Source: Flavihumibacter rivuli
GTDB lineage: Bacteria; Bacteroidota; Bacteroidia; Chitinophagales; Chitinophagaceae
Reading direction: 5' to 3'
DNA length: 64,000 bases
NCBI RefSeq assembly: GCF_018595685.2
Contig: NZ_CP092334.1
Location: 2,880,001-2,944,000 of the forward strand
The notes under the pieces were generated by a model. The model searched no databases. It saw nothing but the letters and a program-made list of their open reading frames with translations, and had not been told where the DNA came from. How positions within the stretch are numbered: the first letter of the stretch is position 1; each line of letters opens with the position of its first letter. Made by a program: the position numbers and the translations under genes. Below, piece by piece: positions 26,550-35,962 of the stretch.

Positions 26550-27073
26550 AGCCGGGTCGAATTATTGGTGTTCAATTGATCAATCATTCTTTTACTAAAC
26601 TGAAAGGAAATACCTTTCTCATTGGCATCGGGCAATAACCAGTATACACTAAGGGTATCTGAACCTGTTGGCAAAGTATAAGGGTCAATCCCGATAATAT
26701 ATTCGAGGCGATTTGCCATACCATTTGCCACCGGTATTACCAGTTCCGGCAATACCGTATCCGCTCCTATGGCAATCCGAAATGAATTATCAATGCCATA
26801 GTAGTATGCTGATTTATCTCGCCCAATATTCTTCCCTGAATGCACCATTCGGATGTAAACCAGACTATCCTCATACTGGAGCCTTATATCCTGCCGGTCA
26901 TTCAAAAGTGAAGTTGGAATAACAGCGGCAGCATAATTACCCGTCTCGTCAACTATATTCTTTTCTAGATGCTTCTTATTAGTTGTATAATAATTGATGG
27001 CTGCTGCATTATTGTCTGTCCTGCAACCTAGCCCTAGCATCAATATTGCTATCACAACTGTTCTCATTATCAT
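26546..27073 (-). CDS. Putative lipoprotein in the RHS cluster
   Basis: The 175-aa protein has an N-terminal hydrophobic stretch ending in LGLGC, a lipobox with C17 as the predicted lipidated cysteine. The remainder is of unknown family and looks beta-rich. Both ends overlap neighbours by four bases (ATGA junctions with the 362-aa and 2310-aa genes), which implies translational coupling and a shared function. The probable location is the periplasm or outer membrane. Confidence 0.65.
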   Translation of the reverse strand: MIMRTVVIAILMLGLGCRTDNNAAAINYYTTNKKHLEKNIVDETGNYAAAVIPTSLLNDRQDIRLQYEDSLVYIRMVHSGKNIGRDKSAYYYGIDNSFRIAIGADTVLPELVIPVANGMANRLEYIIGIDPYTLPTGSDTLSVYWLLPDANEKGISFQFSKRMIDQLNTNNSTRL

Positions 27074-28158
27074 TTTTCGTTGTACGTAAACCTTAGTTTT
27101 TTAAGTGTCCCACCAGGCAATTCCACCGTTAATATGTATTGGTGGCCACTTTTGAATGAAGGATGTTCTTCCAGATCGATCTGAATCTTGTTATCACCTT
27201 TCCCCACCATTATTTTGGGTAATTTATTGATCTCCTGTTCAGGTTCTGTCAGTGATTCAATAGAATACTTGAGTAAGAAGGGAGCATAGGGGTTGTTCAT
27301 GCTAAACAGGATCTTTCCTGTTGCCAGGTAAAAATTTCCTTTTGCCAAATCTTCAATGGATCGATAACCATCAGCAGGCACGGGAGGTTCCTCCTTGGGG
27401 CATTCCAGTTTAAACTGCCAGATCTCAGACCTGTTGATCACAAAACCATTCTTGTAGGCATCAACCTGCCAGGCATAGTTCTTACCTTCTACCAGGTCTC
27501 TAGCATTGGGGGGAAAGAACAAAATGGGGTTTACAATACCCGGTTGATTAATCAATGGAATATTCATGCGAATAGCTTCAACAGGTGTTTGTCCGGGCAG
27601 AACTTCCACCAATGTCAGCTTATATTGGGTACCAGGCACCAGGGGAAGACTGGGCTGCCATTGCAACATGGGTCGCTTATCACATAACTGCGCCGCATCA
27701 TATGGCTCCACCAATAGCAGTGGAGATAAGGGTTCAATGAATTGATCAAAGCATTGCTCTCCCAGTAATTCTTCAGAACCGCCCTTGGTTCCATCCTTGA
27801 GGGAGAAACAGAATTCATATTCCCCGGAACCAAAAACCCCGGACTGCCGAACCATTGCAGCCAATGGTGAATTACCGAACTGAATCATGGCAGACCGCAT
27901 GGCATCAATGGGCAAACCACTAAGGCCCGGCATTAATTCAAAGGGTTGTGTAGTAATGTTAAGGACCTTACCTGTTTTTTCTTCATTCACTACCACTTGC
28001 AGTACCGCCGTCTTCCTTTCACCATAAAAATTTGTCATTTTTACGGCCAATAATCCATCCACATTCCTGCCGTGGATCTCCGGAAGGAACTGAAAGCTGA
28101 CCTGTGCCATAAGCAGTCCACTCATCAATAAGCAACCAATTGTCAGAATAATTCTCAT
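27070..28158 (-). CDS. Uncharacterised secreted protein with Ig/FN3-like features
   Basis: A clear signal peptide (LTIGCLLMSGLLMAQ) starts this 362-aa protein. The central part reads like immunoglobulin or fibronectin type III strands (RPMLQWQPSLPLVPGTQYKL, then NYAWQVDAYKNG). No enzymatic motif was seen. It lies five bases after the 848-aa gene and overlaps the lipoprotein gene by four, so it belongs to the same transcript. It may be a structural part of a surface assembly. Confidence 0.6.
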   Translation of the reverse strand: MRIILTIGCLLMSGLLMAQVSFQFLPEIHGRNVDGLLAVKMTNFYGERKTAVLQVVVNEEKTGKVLNITTQPFELMPGLSGLPIDAMRSAMIQFGNSPLAAMVRQSGVFGSGEYEFCFSLKDGTKGGSEELLGEQCFDQFIEPLSPLLLVEPYDAAQLCDKRPMLQWQPSLPLVPGTQYKLTLVEVLPGQTPVEAIRMNIPLINQPGIVNPILFFPPNARDLVEGKNYAWQVDAYKNGFVINRSEIWQFKLECPKEEPPVPADGYRSIEDLAKGNFYLATGKILFSMNNPYAPFLLKYSIESLTEPEQEINKLPKIMVGKGDNKIQIDLEEHPSFKSGHQYILTVELPGGTLKKLRFTYNEK

Positions 28159-28163
28159 AGATA

Positions 28164-30710
28164 CTATTTCAGATGATAATGAATGGTCAATTCAGCCCTT
28201 GAAGCAGCGTATAATAATGGCATGGCAACAGGAATGAGATCATGCCTGGCATCCACATATGCTGAAAGGGAAAACCGTTGGGCAATATTGGCATTGATGC
28301 TTTGTTTTATACCAATTTGCCTGGCAAAAAGCTGATTGTCCAAATACGTGACCGAAGAAGATGCACTGATCCGCTTCGAAAGTGCATAACTGATAGCAAG
28401 GTCACCTGAAAACAGGTCACCGACCAATCGATTCTCTGCGATCTCCTTATTATACAGTAACACAAGGGATAGCACATTGCGCTTCAAAGGCATGGATTCC
28501 ATCAGTTGCAGGTTAACCATTCTTGAACCAGTGGTACCGGAACGAATAGATTGGTAATTGACCGAAAGATTGGATGAGATGGACCTGCCAAAAGCCTTCC
28601 AGCGGTTAACTGCCTGTACGCCAAATCTGACTGTTCCATAAAGCAGGGATTTCCCCAAACTATCACCCGAACTATAGGTTTGGAAGCTTCCATATCGAAC
28701 CTGGATCCGGTTAGCCTTCTTTAATTTCAGGCCCAGTTCAGCATCATGCTGATAATTCAACCATTTGGCACCGCCATCAGGAGTCCTATTCACTGCTCTA
28801 TTGTCGAACCTTAGCCTGAAGTTGATCTTATTCTTAGCCCACTGCTTGCGAATAAACCCACCATAATTAATTGTACCCCTGGTTACATTGACTGAAGTGG
28901 CATTATTAAAACCAATTCCGCTATATTTTACATGGGCGCCATGCTCCATGTTGATTTGCCGGCTGCTGCCGCTATAAGACAGCTCAGCCGATACCTGTGA
29001 CCAGAAATCATTGAAAAATTCTGCCAAGGCCGGCTTGTACGCATCCAGCCCTCCTGTTTGGGTGCTGAATTCATTTCTGAACTGGGTAGATGATTTGGCA
29101 AAACTTGCCGATACCCGAAACTGTTCCCCTAAAGAAAACTGTCGGGATAAGCCTCCCGTGAATATGTTCCTTTGCAGGCCAGGCATTTGAAATCCATTAC
29201 GATCAACAGGGTTGGTATTCCCATTGCTGATCGTTAGGTTGGTTGCATTCCCCTCATTCCCTGATCTTTTTCCCAGGGATAAGAATTGGGAAAAACCAGC
29301 AGGTAATGCTAAGGCAGATTGCAATCCTGCATCCTTAAAAAAGCCGAACTCCTTAACATTTCCCAATCCACCTGCGAATACTGTGCGTTTCTTGATCCCC
29401 GACAATTCAATACCATTAAAAAACTGATTCACCAGATTGGAGCCGGTGGCGGATGAACCAAAACTACCCAGGTTAAATTGCTGCAAAAGGCTGAAAAATT
29501 TCTGAAGGCCGGTTACCGGAAGGTGATTTCTTGCTGCATCATTCAGGAAGGCTGGATTGTTCAATTCCGCATTAACCTGCCCAGCCAATTCATCTTTTGA
29601 TTTGGTCAATCTATCAATTGAAAATCCTTGTTGCAACAAACCCTTCTTTGTACTGTCCAAAGCCATCAGCAGGGAATCAGCATTCCTCAGATAGCGTTCT
29701 TTGGATAGGATCAGCAAGCTGAGGCTGTCACGAGTCTCAGCAATCAAACTACCATTGTCCAATTGCAGTCTGGCTGCATTCAATTCATCCTGTATCTGGC
29801 GAATCCTGGAATCAGGTAAAATCCTGTTCATTAACTGGACTCTATCGAGGTATAATAACTCTTCAAAAGAAATATCCCGTTCCAGAACGGACCTTAATTC
29901 AGCGATTCCTTCACCACTAAATCTCTCCCATTGCAGCTGAAGACTAGCCTGGTAAAACTTCCTTGCATAAGCACTTATATCCAGATCATTCAATAAAAGT
30001 TTATCCAGTTTATAGTTAGTCAATAATTGATCCTTGAACATATTGGTTAATGCCGTCTTATTGAACTTTAACTGAAGCATGCTATTCAAATCAAATGGGC
30101 GCTGGTATTCTGATAAGTTGGAATAAGCCGATTGAAAGGGAATACCAAAAGCAGTGAGGCCACCTTTCAGGTCAACATGCTGGAAATTTGACTGACCAAG
30201 ATTAGCGGCATTATTATGAAAGGAATAAGAGGCCTTCTCCATCTTCAAAGAGACAGGATGTCGCAAGGATTCCCTGGTTACGGGAAATGGGTTCTGCAAG
30301 GCATAGAAACCTTTGATTTTGTCCGTGATATAGGACTGTGGCTGCCATGATCCAGTATCAATGCCGGCTAACCTGTTAATCTTATCCAGGCCCTTCTTAC
30401 CAAAATGACCATTGACATAATTGCCAAAATTCTTTAATGTAGTATTTGAAAGGGAGCCCAATGCAGGAATATTGCGCCAATTTTCCAAAGACAAGGCTAC
30501 CGCATCAATATCCAGGTCCCCCCTGCCATTTGCATACTTATGGTTCAGGGAATCAGCTATCACCCTATTCAACCAATCAGGGAATGAGGATGGAACGGGG
30601 GGTAGCTTTGGGTGCGAACCGGCAGCATCCTGGGCATTCGCCATTTGGCCAGCAACAAAAAAGCACAGTGGCCATAAAAGGAATCCTTTTATGAGGGTTC
30701 TTGATATCAT
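28164..30710 (-). CDS. Large exported protein, predicted outer-membrane component of the RHS cluster
   Basis: The 848-aa protein has a signal peptide (to about residue 26, MANAQ). It has a helical, coiled-coil-prone middle (~300-390, many Leu/Asp/Ser heptads) and a second half with alternating hydrophobic/polar strands and many Gly, Asn and aromatic residues, suggesting an outer-membrane beta-barrel. No named family was recognised. It is the first of the tightly packed genes leading to the RHS toxin (five-base gap to the next), so an export or surface-anchoring role is plausible but unproven. Confidence 0.55.
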   Translation of the reverse strand: MISRTLIKGFLLWPLCFFVAGQMANAQDAAGSHPKLPPVPSSFPDWLNRVIADSLNHKYANGRGDLDIDAVALSLENWRNIPALGSLSNTTLKNFGNYVNGHFGKKGLDKINRLAGIDTGSWQPQSYITDKIKGFYALQNPFPVTRESLRHPVSLKMEKASYSFHNNAANLGQSNFQHVDLKGGLTAFGIPFQSAYSNLSEYQRPFDLNSMLQLKFNKTALTNMFKDQLLTNYKLDKLLLNDLDISAYARKFYQASLQLQWERFSGEGIAELRSVLERDISFEELLYLDRVQLMNRILPDSRIRQIQDELNAARLQLDNGSLIAETRDSLSLLILSKERYLRNADSLLMALDSTKKGLLQQGFSIDRLTKSKDELAGQVNAELNNPAFLNDAARNHLPVTGLQKFFSLLQQFNLGSFGSSATGSNLVNQFFNGIELSGIKKRTVFAGGLGNVKEFGFFKDAGLQSALALPAGFSQFLSLGKRSGNEGNATNLTISNGNTNPVDRNGFQMPGLQRNIFTGGLSRQFSLGEQFRVSASFAKSSTQFRNEFSTQTGGLDAYKPALAEFFNDFWSQVSAELSYSGSSRQINMEHGAHVKYSGIGFNNATSVNVTRGTINYGGFIRKQWAKNKINFRLRFDNRAVNRTPDGGAKWLNYQHDAELGLKLKKANRIQVRYGSFQTYSSGDSLGKSLLYGTVRFGVQAVNRWKAFGRSISSNLSVNYQSIRSGTTGSRMVNLQLMESMPLKRNVLSLVLLYNKEIAENRLVGDLFSGDLAISYALSKRISASSSVTYLDNQLFARQIGIKQSINANIAQRFSLSAYVDARHDLIPVAMPLLYAASRAELTIHYHLK

Positions 30711-30786
30711 TATACAATATTGTGAGCGTTAAATTTTGCCCTGTTGAGCCTTAGAAATGCTGCATAAGCAAAGCATTCTCACTTAT

Positions 30787-31917
30787 TCAACGACCTTTCT
30801 GTTTAAGCTCGAGCTCCTTTATCCTATTGTTCTGTTGCTCAACTAGTTTGTTGAGTTCTATCAGGTAAAGCGTCAACTCTTCAATTTTTTTAAGCAGCAG
30901 GGCCTGATTGTCACCAAGGTCAAGCCCCTGCTGTTCCACCTTGCTGGCAGAGGGAACACCCGGCAAATGCCGGTATTGTTTGATAAAGCGTTCTACCTGG
31001 CTTAAAGGGGTCAGCGGGTAATTATCACCAAAAACATAATCAGGCCAGCCACTTTGCGTAACCCTAACCTTTTTTGCAAACAAATCACCATTTACGGCAA
31101 GCTTTGCCTGTGGTGTTATTGTTCCAATTCCCACATTACCATTAACATCTTCAGTGAGTACCCGACGCCAGTTCTCCCAGGTGTCAGAAAAGCCAGACCG
31201 CACATAGAATTGGTTATTATCGGTAAACGCCAATTCATGCGCCTTACCTCCAGAGTTATCTGACCAACCCCTGATACCCATCACAGAAGCAAAAGAAGAA
31301 CCGGTAAAAGTCAACCCAACCGCACCGGTGGACTTAAAATGGGTTTGAAAACTTGAATTATAGGTAGATGGTAGTGTAGCAGTACTTCTTGTATCAACAA
31401 ATCTTAGGCGTGAAGGCTGTAATGGTGTAACCTGGATCTCGCTAGTAGAAGGATCAATAGTAAGCACTTCATCGCGAATGACACCGGGCCTTTGTAACAT
31501 GTAAGCAAACAATCTGCCATTTTGGTCAATCATGACCCTTTGATTAGCATCGGCAATTCCTCCAGTATAAAATCTGATGGCACCACCGCTTGAATTGGCA
31601 GCAGCGATACTAATCCCGCCAGCCCCATCGAAGGTGTAGAATGCACCATTGGTTTTCATGTGACCATTTGAGGTGAAACTACTACCAATTGTACCGACAT
31701 AAAGATAATGACCACTATTTCTAATCGTTAGTCGGGATAAGCCATTGGTCCCACTGGCATCCAATAATATCTTATCCCAATCAATTGATACGACCTGCAA
31801 ATTAGCAGTAGGAGTAGCAGTACCAATGCCGGCATTACCGGTAGATGGGAATGTATTTTGCGCAAGAACCCTGTTGTTTACCCAAAGGATAAACAAGCCT
31901 ATAAGCAGTTGTTTCAT
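30787..31917 (-). CDS. Surface fibre-like protein 1 (GIGT repeats, conserved C-terminal coiled coil)
   Basis: The 376-aa protein has a signal peptide (ending VLAQ), then GNAGIGTATP- and NVGIGTITP-type repeats typical of Bacteroidota fibre or phage-tail-fibre-like proteins. A conserved C-terminal module follows (SGWPDYVFGDNYPL, HLPGVPSASKV), ending in a coiled coil (KKIEELTLYLIELNK). Such C-termini probably trimerise or help folding. It is one of three paralogues in a row upstream of the RHS cluster, suggesting surface appendages or adhesins. Confidence 0.72.
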   Translation of the reverse strand: MKQLLIGLFILWVNNRVLAQNTFPSTGNAGIGTATPTANLQVVSIDWDKILLDASGTNGLSRLTIRNSGHYLYVGTIGSSFTSNGHMKTNGAFYTFDGAGGISIAAANSSGGAIRFYTGGIADANQRVMIDQNGRLFAYMLQRPGVIRDEVLTIDPSTSEIQVTPLQPSRLRFVDTRSTATLPSTYNSSFQTHFKSTGAVGLTFTGSSFASVMGIRGWSDNSGGKAHELAFTDNNQFYVRSGFSDTWENWRRVLTEDVNGNVGIGTITPQAKLAVNGDLFAKKVRVTQSGWPDYVFGDNYPLTPLSQVERFIKQYRHLPGVPSASKVEQQGLDLGDNQALLLKKIEELTLYLIELNKLVEQQNNRIKELELKQKGR

Positions 31918-32252
31918 GATATATTGAAACTTTGGTTACATTCTTTGCCAAGCAATTAGCCGTCTCACAATATCATTTTCTCGTATATATATTAACGTTA
32001 GTTCTTGTGTAGATCAAATGTAATTTCACATTTTTGCATTGTCAATACCCATAATGTGTATTTCTTGGAAAAAGTTATCCACATTCTCAAGTGTATTACA
32101 CTTGTACCAATCCACCCATTCATCTCCTTTATAAAGAATCCGAACAATCAGAATTATTGATTGACTCTATTTCTTCAAGGGAAAATCGCAAGGCTACAAC
32201 TTAGGCTTATTCAATCAATAAAGTAGATGCTTTCAATTGGACGATTCAATTA
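31918..32252. other. AT-rich intergenic region between fibre genes 1 and 2
   Basis: About 335 bases with no supported gene. It may hold a promoter for the downstream cluster; no clear terminator was seen. Confidence 0.4.
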
Positions 32253-33494
32253 TCATTCAGTGGAACGTTTGTAAAATTTCTCTTCCAACACACGCATGCT
32301 ATGCTTCAACTGCTCGTTCTGCTTATTCAGTTCAATAATGTACAAACTCAATTCTTCAATTTTCTTGAGTAAAAAGGACTGGTTCTCCCCAACATCCAAT
32401 CCCTTATCGGCTACCTCAGATGCGGAAGGAATATCCGGCAAGTGCTTATGCTTCTTAATATAGGTTTCCAGTTCAGTAATTGGGCGAAGGGTATAGGAAC
32501 TATCGAAAACATAATCCGGCCAACTTCCTTGTAGTTTAACTTTTACCTTTTCAGCTATCATGGATCCGGCTACGGCCAACTGGTAACCTTTTGTATCAGG
32601 CGTACCTACCCCTACAGTCCCATCATTCTTAATGGTCAACCCTTGTCTGATAACAGCAAAATCTGAATTCGCCGGTCCATAGTCTGCAGATCGAAAACTA
32701 ATAGAACCGTCTTCATAAAAGGTCATCCATGAACTATACCCATCTGTGATTCTCTTGGGTCTTGTTACACTGAAATACCAATTATAACCGTATACCTTCT
32801 CGCCTCCATCATGGATAACCATCTTTTGGCCAATCTGTATCTTTTCAAGTGGATTCGAGGCTCCGATACCAAGGTAACCATTGGGCTGGAGTCTTAATAA
32901 TTCGTTGCCGTTGGTACCCAAAGCCATGCCACCCAGTCCATTAACAGGATTGAAATCAACATAACCATGATTAGTTCCATCAGTAAGCGATTGTAACCTG
33001 GTAGCAGTATTACCAGGACCAGTTCCAGTAGTATGCCTATAGAGAAGTGTTTTTAAGTAGCTTGTACTACTACCATTGCTATTAGCCAAACTAAGTAATT
33101 CAAGGCTACTACCTGCAGGTGAATAAAGCTGACCGGAAGGTTGTAATAAAACCTTGCTCCATTGCTGGGCAGGATCATTATTGGTCTTCCTAAACCAAAG
33201 TTGCTGATCATAGAAACTACCTGCAAACTGCATGGCATAATTGTTACTTTGGTTACTATGCCTGACATCTAACAAATGCCACAAACCATTTGATCCACCA
33301 GGGAAATTAACGGGAAATTCTGCCTGGAAAAATCCGGATTTTGCACCAGCATCTCCCCTGAGACCAGCATCATTTCGGTTCTCGGTTCTGGAATTGCCAA
33401 CCCCCCAATCCTGAGCTTTTGCTCCTAGAGTTGCTATTCCTAAAAGACTGGCAGTAAAAAATATCTTACATCTTGGAAAACTAGAGTAATTCAT
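32253..33494 (-). CDS. Surface fibre-like protein 2
   Basis: The 413-aa paralogue of the neighbouring fibre proteins has a signal peptide (ending GAKAQ). The middle differs from its neighbours (DVRHSNQSNNYAMQF, WSKVLLQPSGQLYS), with a single GIGASNP repeat. The shared C-terminal module follows (SWPDYVFDSSYTL, HLPDIPSASEV, then KKIEELSLYIIELNK). The variable middle with constant ends suggests different binding specificities on a common stalk. Confidence 0.72.
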   Translation of the reverse strand: MNYSSFPRCKIFFTASLLGIATLGAKAQDWGVGNSRTENRNDAGLRGDAGAKSGFFQAEFPVNFPGGSNGLWHLLDVRHSNQSNNYAMQFAGSFYDQQLWFRKTNNDPAQQWSKVLLQPSGQLYSPAGSSLELLSLANSNGSSTSYLKTLLYRHTTGTGPGNTATRLQSLTDGTNHGYVDFNPVNGLGGMALGTNGNELLRLQPNGYLGIGASNPLEKIQIGQKMVIHDGGEKVYGYNWYFSVTRPKRITDGYSSWMTFYEDGSISFRSADYGPANSDFAVIRQGLTIKNDGTVGVGTPDTKGYQLAVAGSMIAEKVKVKLQGSWPDYVFDSSYTLRPITELETYIKKHKHLPDIPSASEVADKGLDVGENQSFLLKKIEELSLYIIELNKQNEQLKHSMRVLEEKFYKRSTE

Positions 33495-33584
33495 AAAAGT
33501 AATTCAGAGGGCTTTACATTATCGCAGTTGATTTTAAAAAATCTTCAGCCATTCATGATATTATGCTATAATAATTTAAACTCA

Positions 33585-34706
33585 CTAGTCTAGGATTTGT
33601 CTTTCAAGATTGTTCAGCTTCTCTTCCAGGCTTTTCACCTGATCATTCAGCTTACCATTTTTATGATTCAGCTCAATGATATACATGCTCAATTCTTCTA
33701 TCTTTTTTAATAAAGTAGCCTGGACCTCGCCAACATCTAATCCGTTCTTCACAACTTCAGCAGCAGAGGGAACATCAGGCAAATGTTTATTCTTCTTAAT
33801 AAATGATTCCACTTCAACAATGGGGCGAAGCGCATAGGAACTATCAAAAACATAATCTGGCCAGCCATCAATGGAAACCCTGACCTTTTTTGCCGTTATA
33901 TCTCCATTAACTGCCAATTTGGATTGTGGTGTTGTCGTACCAATTCCTACATTACCGCCATAAGGACTGATCAGAGTATGATTGGTTCCTAAATTGAGTA
34001 CCAATGGCAATGGTGTACCGGTGTTAAAATCAAATGCAGTTACTCCATAAATATCATTTGCAGCATACAAATAGGCGGCTCTATTATTGGAGGCTTCGAC
34101 AGCCCCTATTGCACGCTGTCCTAAAACAGTAAACTGCCAATTCGGGGAAGAAGGCATTGATCCCACCCTAAGATAACCGCTTCCATAAATATCTCCTATT
34201 ACAGACAGTTTGTATTCCGGGTTACTTGTTCCAATACCAACGTTTCCATTTATATTTATAGTGAATCGTCTAAAATTCTCCAACTGCTGGTTGGAAAGAT
34301 CTGAAGACTCAGCGTTGATAGGTTTGTTATAAAAAGCGATGTCAGCATTCGACCCTAATCTCAGCATGGCAAAGTCATTATACACTTTGTCGATAATCTG
34401 CCACTTCTTGTCTGTATTGTCCCACTGAATATTCTGTCCAATAACCGTTCTTACATAATCGGTTTCTCCTACCATGGGCATTTGAAAAACTGCGCGGTCG
34501 TTCATTCTGATCTTTGGAGTAGTCCCACCGAGAAAGATATTTCCGATAACGGATAGTTTCTCCCCCGGATTACTGGTTCCTATCCCAACATTTCCAGAAT
34601 TGTTAAAGTAAACATTATTTCCAACTGGGGTTAGTTGGGCACTTAAGCTATTCAATAACCCATTGATAAAAATTAATGCAAACATTAAACACAGTTTACA
34701 TCGCAT
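33585..34706 (-). CDS. Surface fibre-like protein 3
   Basis: The 373-aa third paralogue has a signal peptide (ending SLSAQ), three to four NVGIGT(S/T)NP repeats spaced through the protein and the same C-terminal module (DGWPDYVFDSSYAL, HLPDVPSAAEV) with a terminal coiled coil. It is 90 bases upstream of fibre 2 on the same strand and appears to be the first gene of the cluster. Confidence 0.72.
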   Translation of the reverse strand: MRCKLCLMFALIFINGLLNSLSAQLTPVGNNVYFNNSGNVGIGTSNPGEKLSVIGNIFLGGTTPKIRMNDRAVFQMPMVGETDYVRTVIGQNIQWDNTDKKWQIIDKVYNDFAMLRLGSNADIAFYNKPINAESSDLSNQQLENFRRFTININGNVGIGTSNPEYKLSVIGDIYGSGYLRVGSMPSSPNWQFTVLGQRAIGAVEASNNRAAYLYAANDIYGVTAFDFNTGTPLPLVLNLGTNHTLISPYGGNVGIGTTTPQSKLAVNGDITAKKVRVSIDGWPDYVFDSSYALRPIVEVESFIKKNKHLPDVPSAAEVVKNGLDVGEVQATLLKKIEELSMYIIELNHKNGKLNDQVKSLEEKLNNLERQILD

Positions 34707-34954
34707 AGCAGCACGAATAGTTTTGGTTTATTAACAATAAAACAGTTTTCTTAGTAAGAATGAAGAACCAAATGACAGAATGCAATGCAACAAATTTTTC
34801 TCAAATAGTGCTACCGTGTTTTCACGGTATTTTTAAAATCGTTAACAAATATTTACGTTTATACCTAATAGTTAGTAATTTTTACCATTGCAATTAAGTA
34901 ATAGGAGGGTATTAAAAAATTATCTCACCCAGCAAGGTATTCTCCAGCTTCTCC
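34707..34954. other. AT-rich region upstream of fibre gene 3, with an orphan hairpin
   Basis: No gene was supported. A stem taccgtg / cacggta (34812-34818 / 34823-34829) with a TTTT loop is followed by a T run on the plus strand, like a terminator, but no plus-strand gene lies upstream. The region should contain the fibre-3 promoter. Confidence 0.45.
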
Positions 34955-35221
34955 CCAGCAGGGTCTCCTGAAGGGGACCCTGACGTATTGCAGGAGGTTG
35001 GTTCATCGGGGTCCTCTGCGAGAGACTCCGCTGAGGTTTACGGGGTGGGGTCTCCTCCCTATCTTACCCCAGCAGGGTCTCTTACTACATCTTCTATCTT
35101 CAGCAGGGTCTCCCTGAGGGGACCCTGATTTATTGCAGGATGTGGTTCATCGGGGTCCCCTTCGGGAGACCCCGCTGAGGTGTAAGGGCATCGGGGTCCT
35201 CTACGAGAGACCCCGCTGAGG
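34955..35221. repeat. Array of six REP-like palindromic repeat units
   Basis: Six copies, one partial, of a ~30-base imperfect palindrome lie in both orientations. One orientation (CAGCAGGGTCTC...GGGACCCTGA) is at 34955, 35069 (partial) and 35101; the reverse (TCGGGGTCC...GAGACCCCGCTGAGG) is at about 35004, 35149 and 35189. A compound unit of ~80 bases (34955-35036) recurs at 35101-35180. The clustering of inverted GC-rich palindromes in a spacer resembles REP/BIME elements. Spacers are irregular and no cas genes are near. Confidence 0.75.
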
Positions 35222-35232
35222 TAAAAATACCC

Positions 35233-35266
35233 AACAAAAACCCCCGACCAGGAATGGCCGGGGGTA
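35233..35266 (-). terminator. Rho-independent terminator of the DUF6266/DUF5675 operon
   Basis: On the minus strand a stem CCCCCG / CGGGGG around the gccattcctggt loop is followed by TTTTTGTTGGG. It lies ~40 bases after the last gene of the operon. Confidence 0.8.
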
Positions 35267-35303
35267 CACATTAACCAATAACCAAAACGAACCGTAGGTG
35301 TGG

Positions 35304-35531
35304 TTAGCCTTTTACCGTGAGCTGGCTGATGGCCGAGGCTACGGTGCCGGCTACGCCGATATAACCAGCGATGGTTGTGACCACCGCAGGTAGGGCTACC
35401 GGTGAGGTCAGCAAGGCGCCGCTGATGGCGGCCAATACCAGCCCGATATTGCGCAGCTTCACGAAGAGCGCAGGCGTGGGGGCATTGGCACGACCCATGA
35501 GCGAGAGCCTGTCAATTTCCTGTTGTTTCAT
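35304..35531 (-). CDS. Small membrane protein with two hydrophobic segments, holin-like topology
   Basis: This 75-aa protein has two hydrophobic helices (residues ~30-45 and ~48-68, the latter Gly/Ala-rich) after a short charged N-terminus. No family is recognised. Size and topology are holin-like. It follows the DUF5675 gene by 12 bases and shares its terminator, so the three genes form one unit. Confidence 0.6.
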   Translation of the reverse strand: MKQQEIDRLSLMGRANAPTPALFVKLRNIGLVLAAISGALLTSPVALPAVVTTIAGYIGVAGTVASAISQLTVKG

Positions 35532-35543
35532 ACGTATTGCATT

Positions 35544-35960
35544 TTAAAGTGAACAATCGGCCGGTAGCTTTTCCACCACCAGCCAGATGGGTTCTTCATG
35601 GGTAGGGACATTAAAAACGAGGCGCATCAAACGGGCAAATGCCCTGGCCGATGCTTCGCCCTTGCCCTGGCCCGTTAGCCGCGTGACCGGCGCTATACAG
35701 CCCCGCAATTCCCGCTCCGCATCATTGGCCTTATGGATCAGTATGAGTGTCCTGTCCGGAACACCCGTCACCATCAGGTGCAGTTTGTGCCTTTCGCTGT
35801 AGCGGAATTGCAGGCGGTAGCGGCCTTCCGGAATGCAGGAATGCATCCGGATATTATGCCGCCAGGGAAGCTCAATGGTATAGACCAGGTGCTTGCCCAT
35901 ATACAAGATCCTGCCGTTGGTACCCTGGGCCTGGTACGAACGCTGTAGCAAGAGCTCCAT
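35544..35960 (-). CDS. DUF5675-family protein
   Basis: The 138-aa protein shows the DUF5675 pattern: TNGRILYMGKHLVYTIELPW, CIPEGRYRL, then LILIHKANDAERELRGCIAP with GKGEASARAF. The His and Cys residues in the middle block are conserved in the family and resemble an L,D-transpeptidase or lysin-like active site, but the function is not established. The gene follows the DUF6266-like gene with a two-base gap. The family is frequent near phage-like or secretion-like modules. Confidence 0.82.
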   Translation of the reverse strand: MELLLQRSYQAQGTNGRILYMGKHLVYTIELPWRHNIRMHSCIPEGRYRLQFRYSERHKLHLMVTGVPDRTLILIHKANDAERELRGCIAPVTRLTGQGKGEASARAFARLMRLVFNVPTHEEPIWLVVEKLPADCSL

Positions 35961-35962
35961 GA

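Noticed and set aside
34955..35221. CRISPR array
   Set aside because: Repeats are palindromes in both orientations with irregular spacing and partly repeated spacers, and there are no cas genes.
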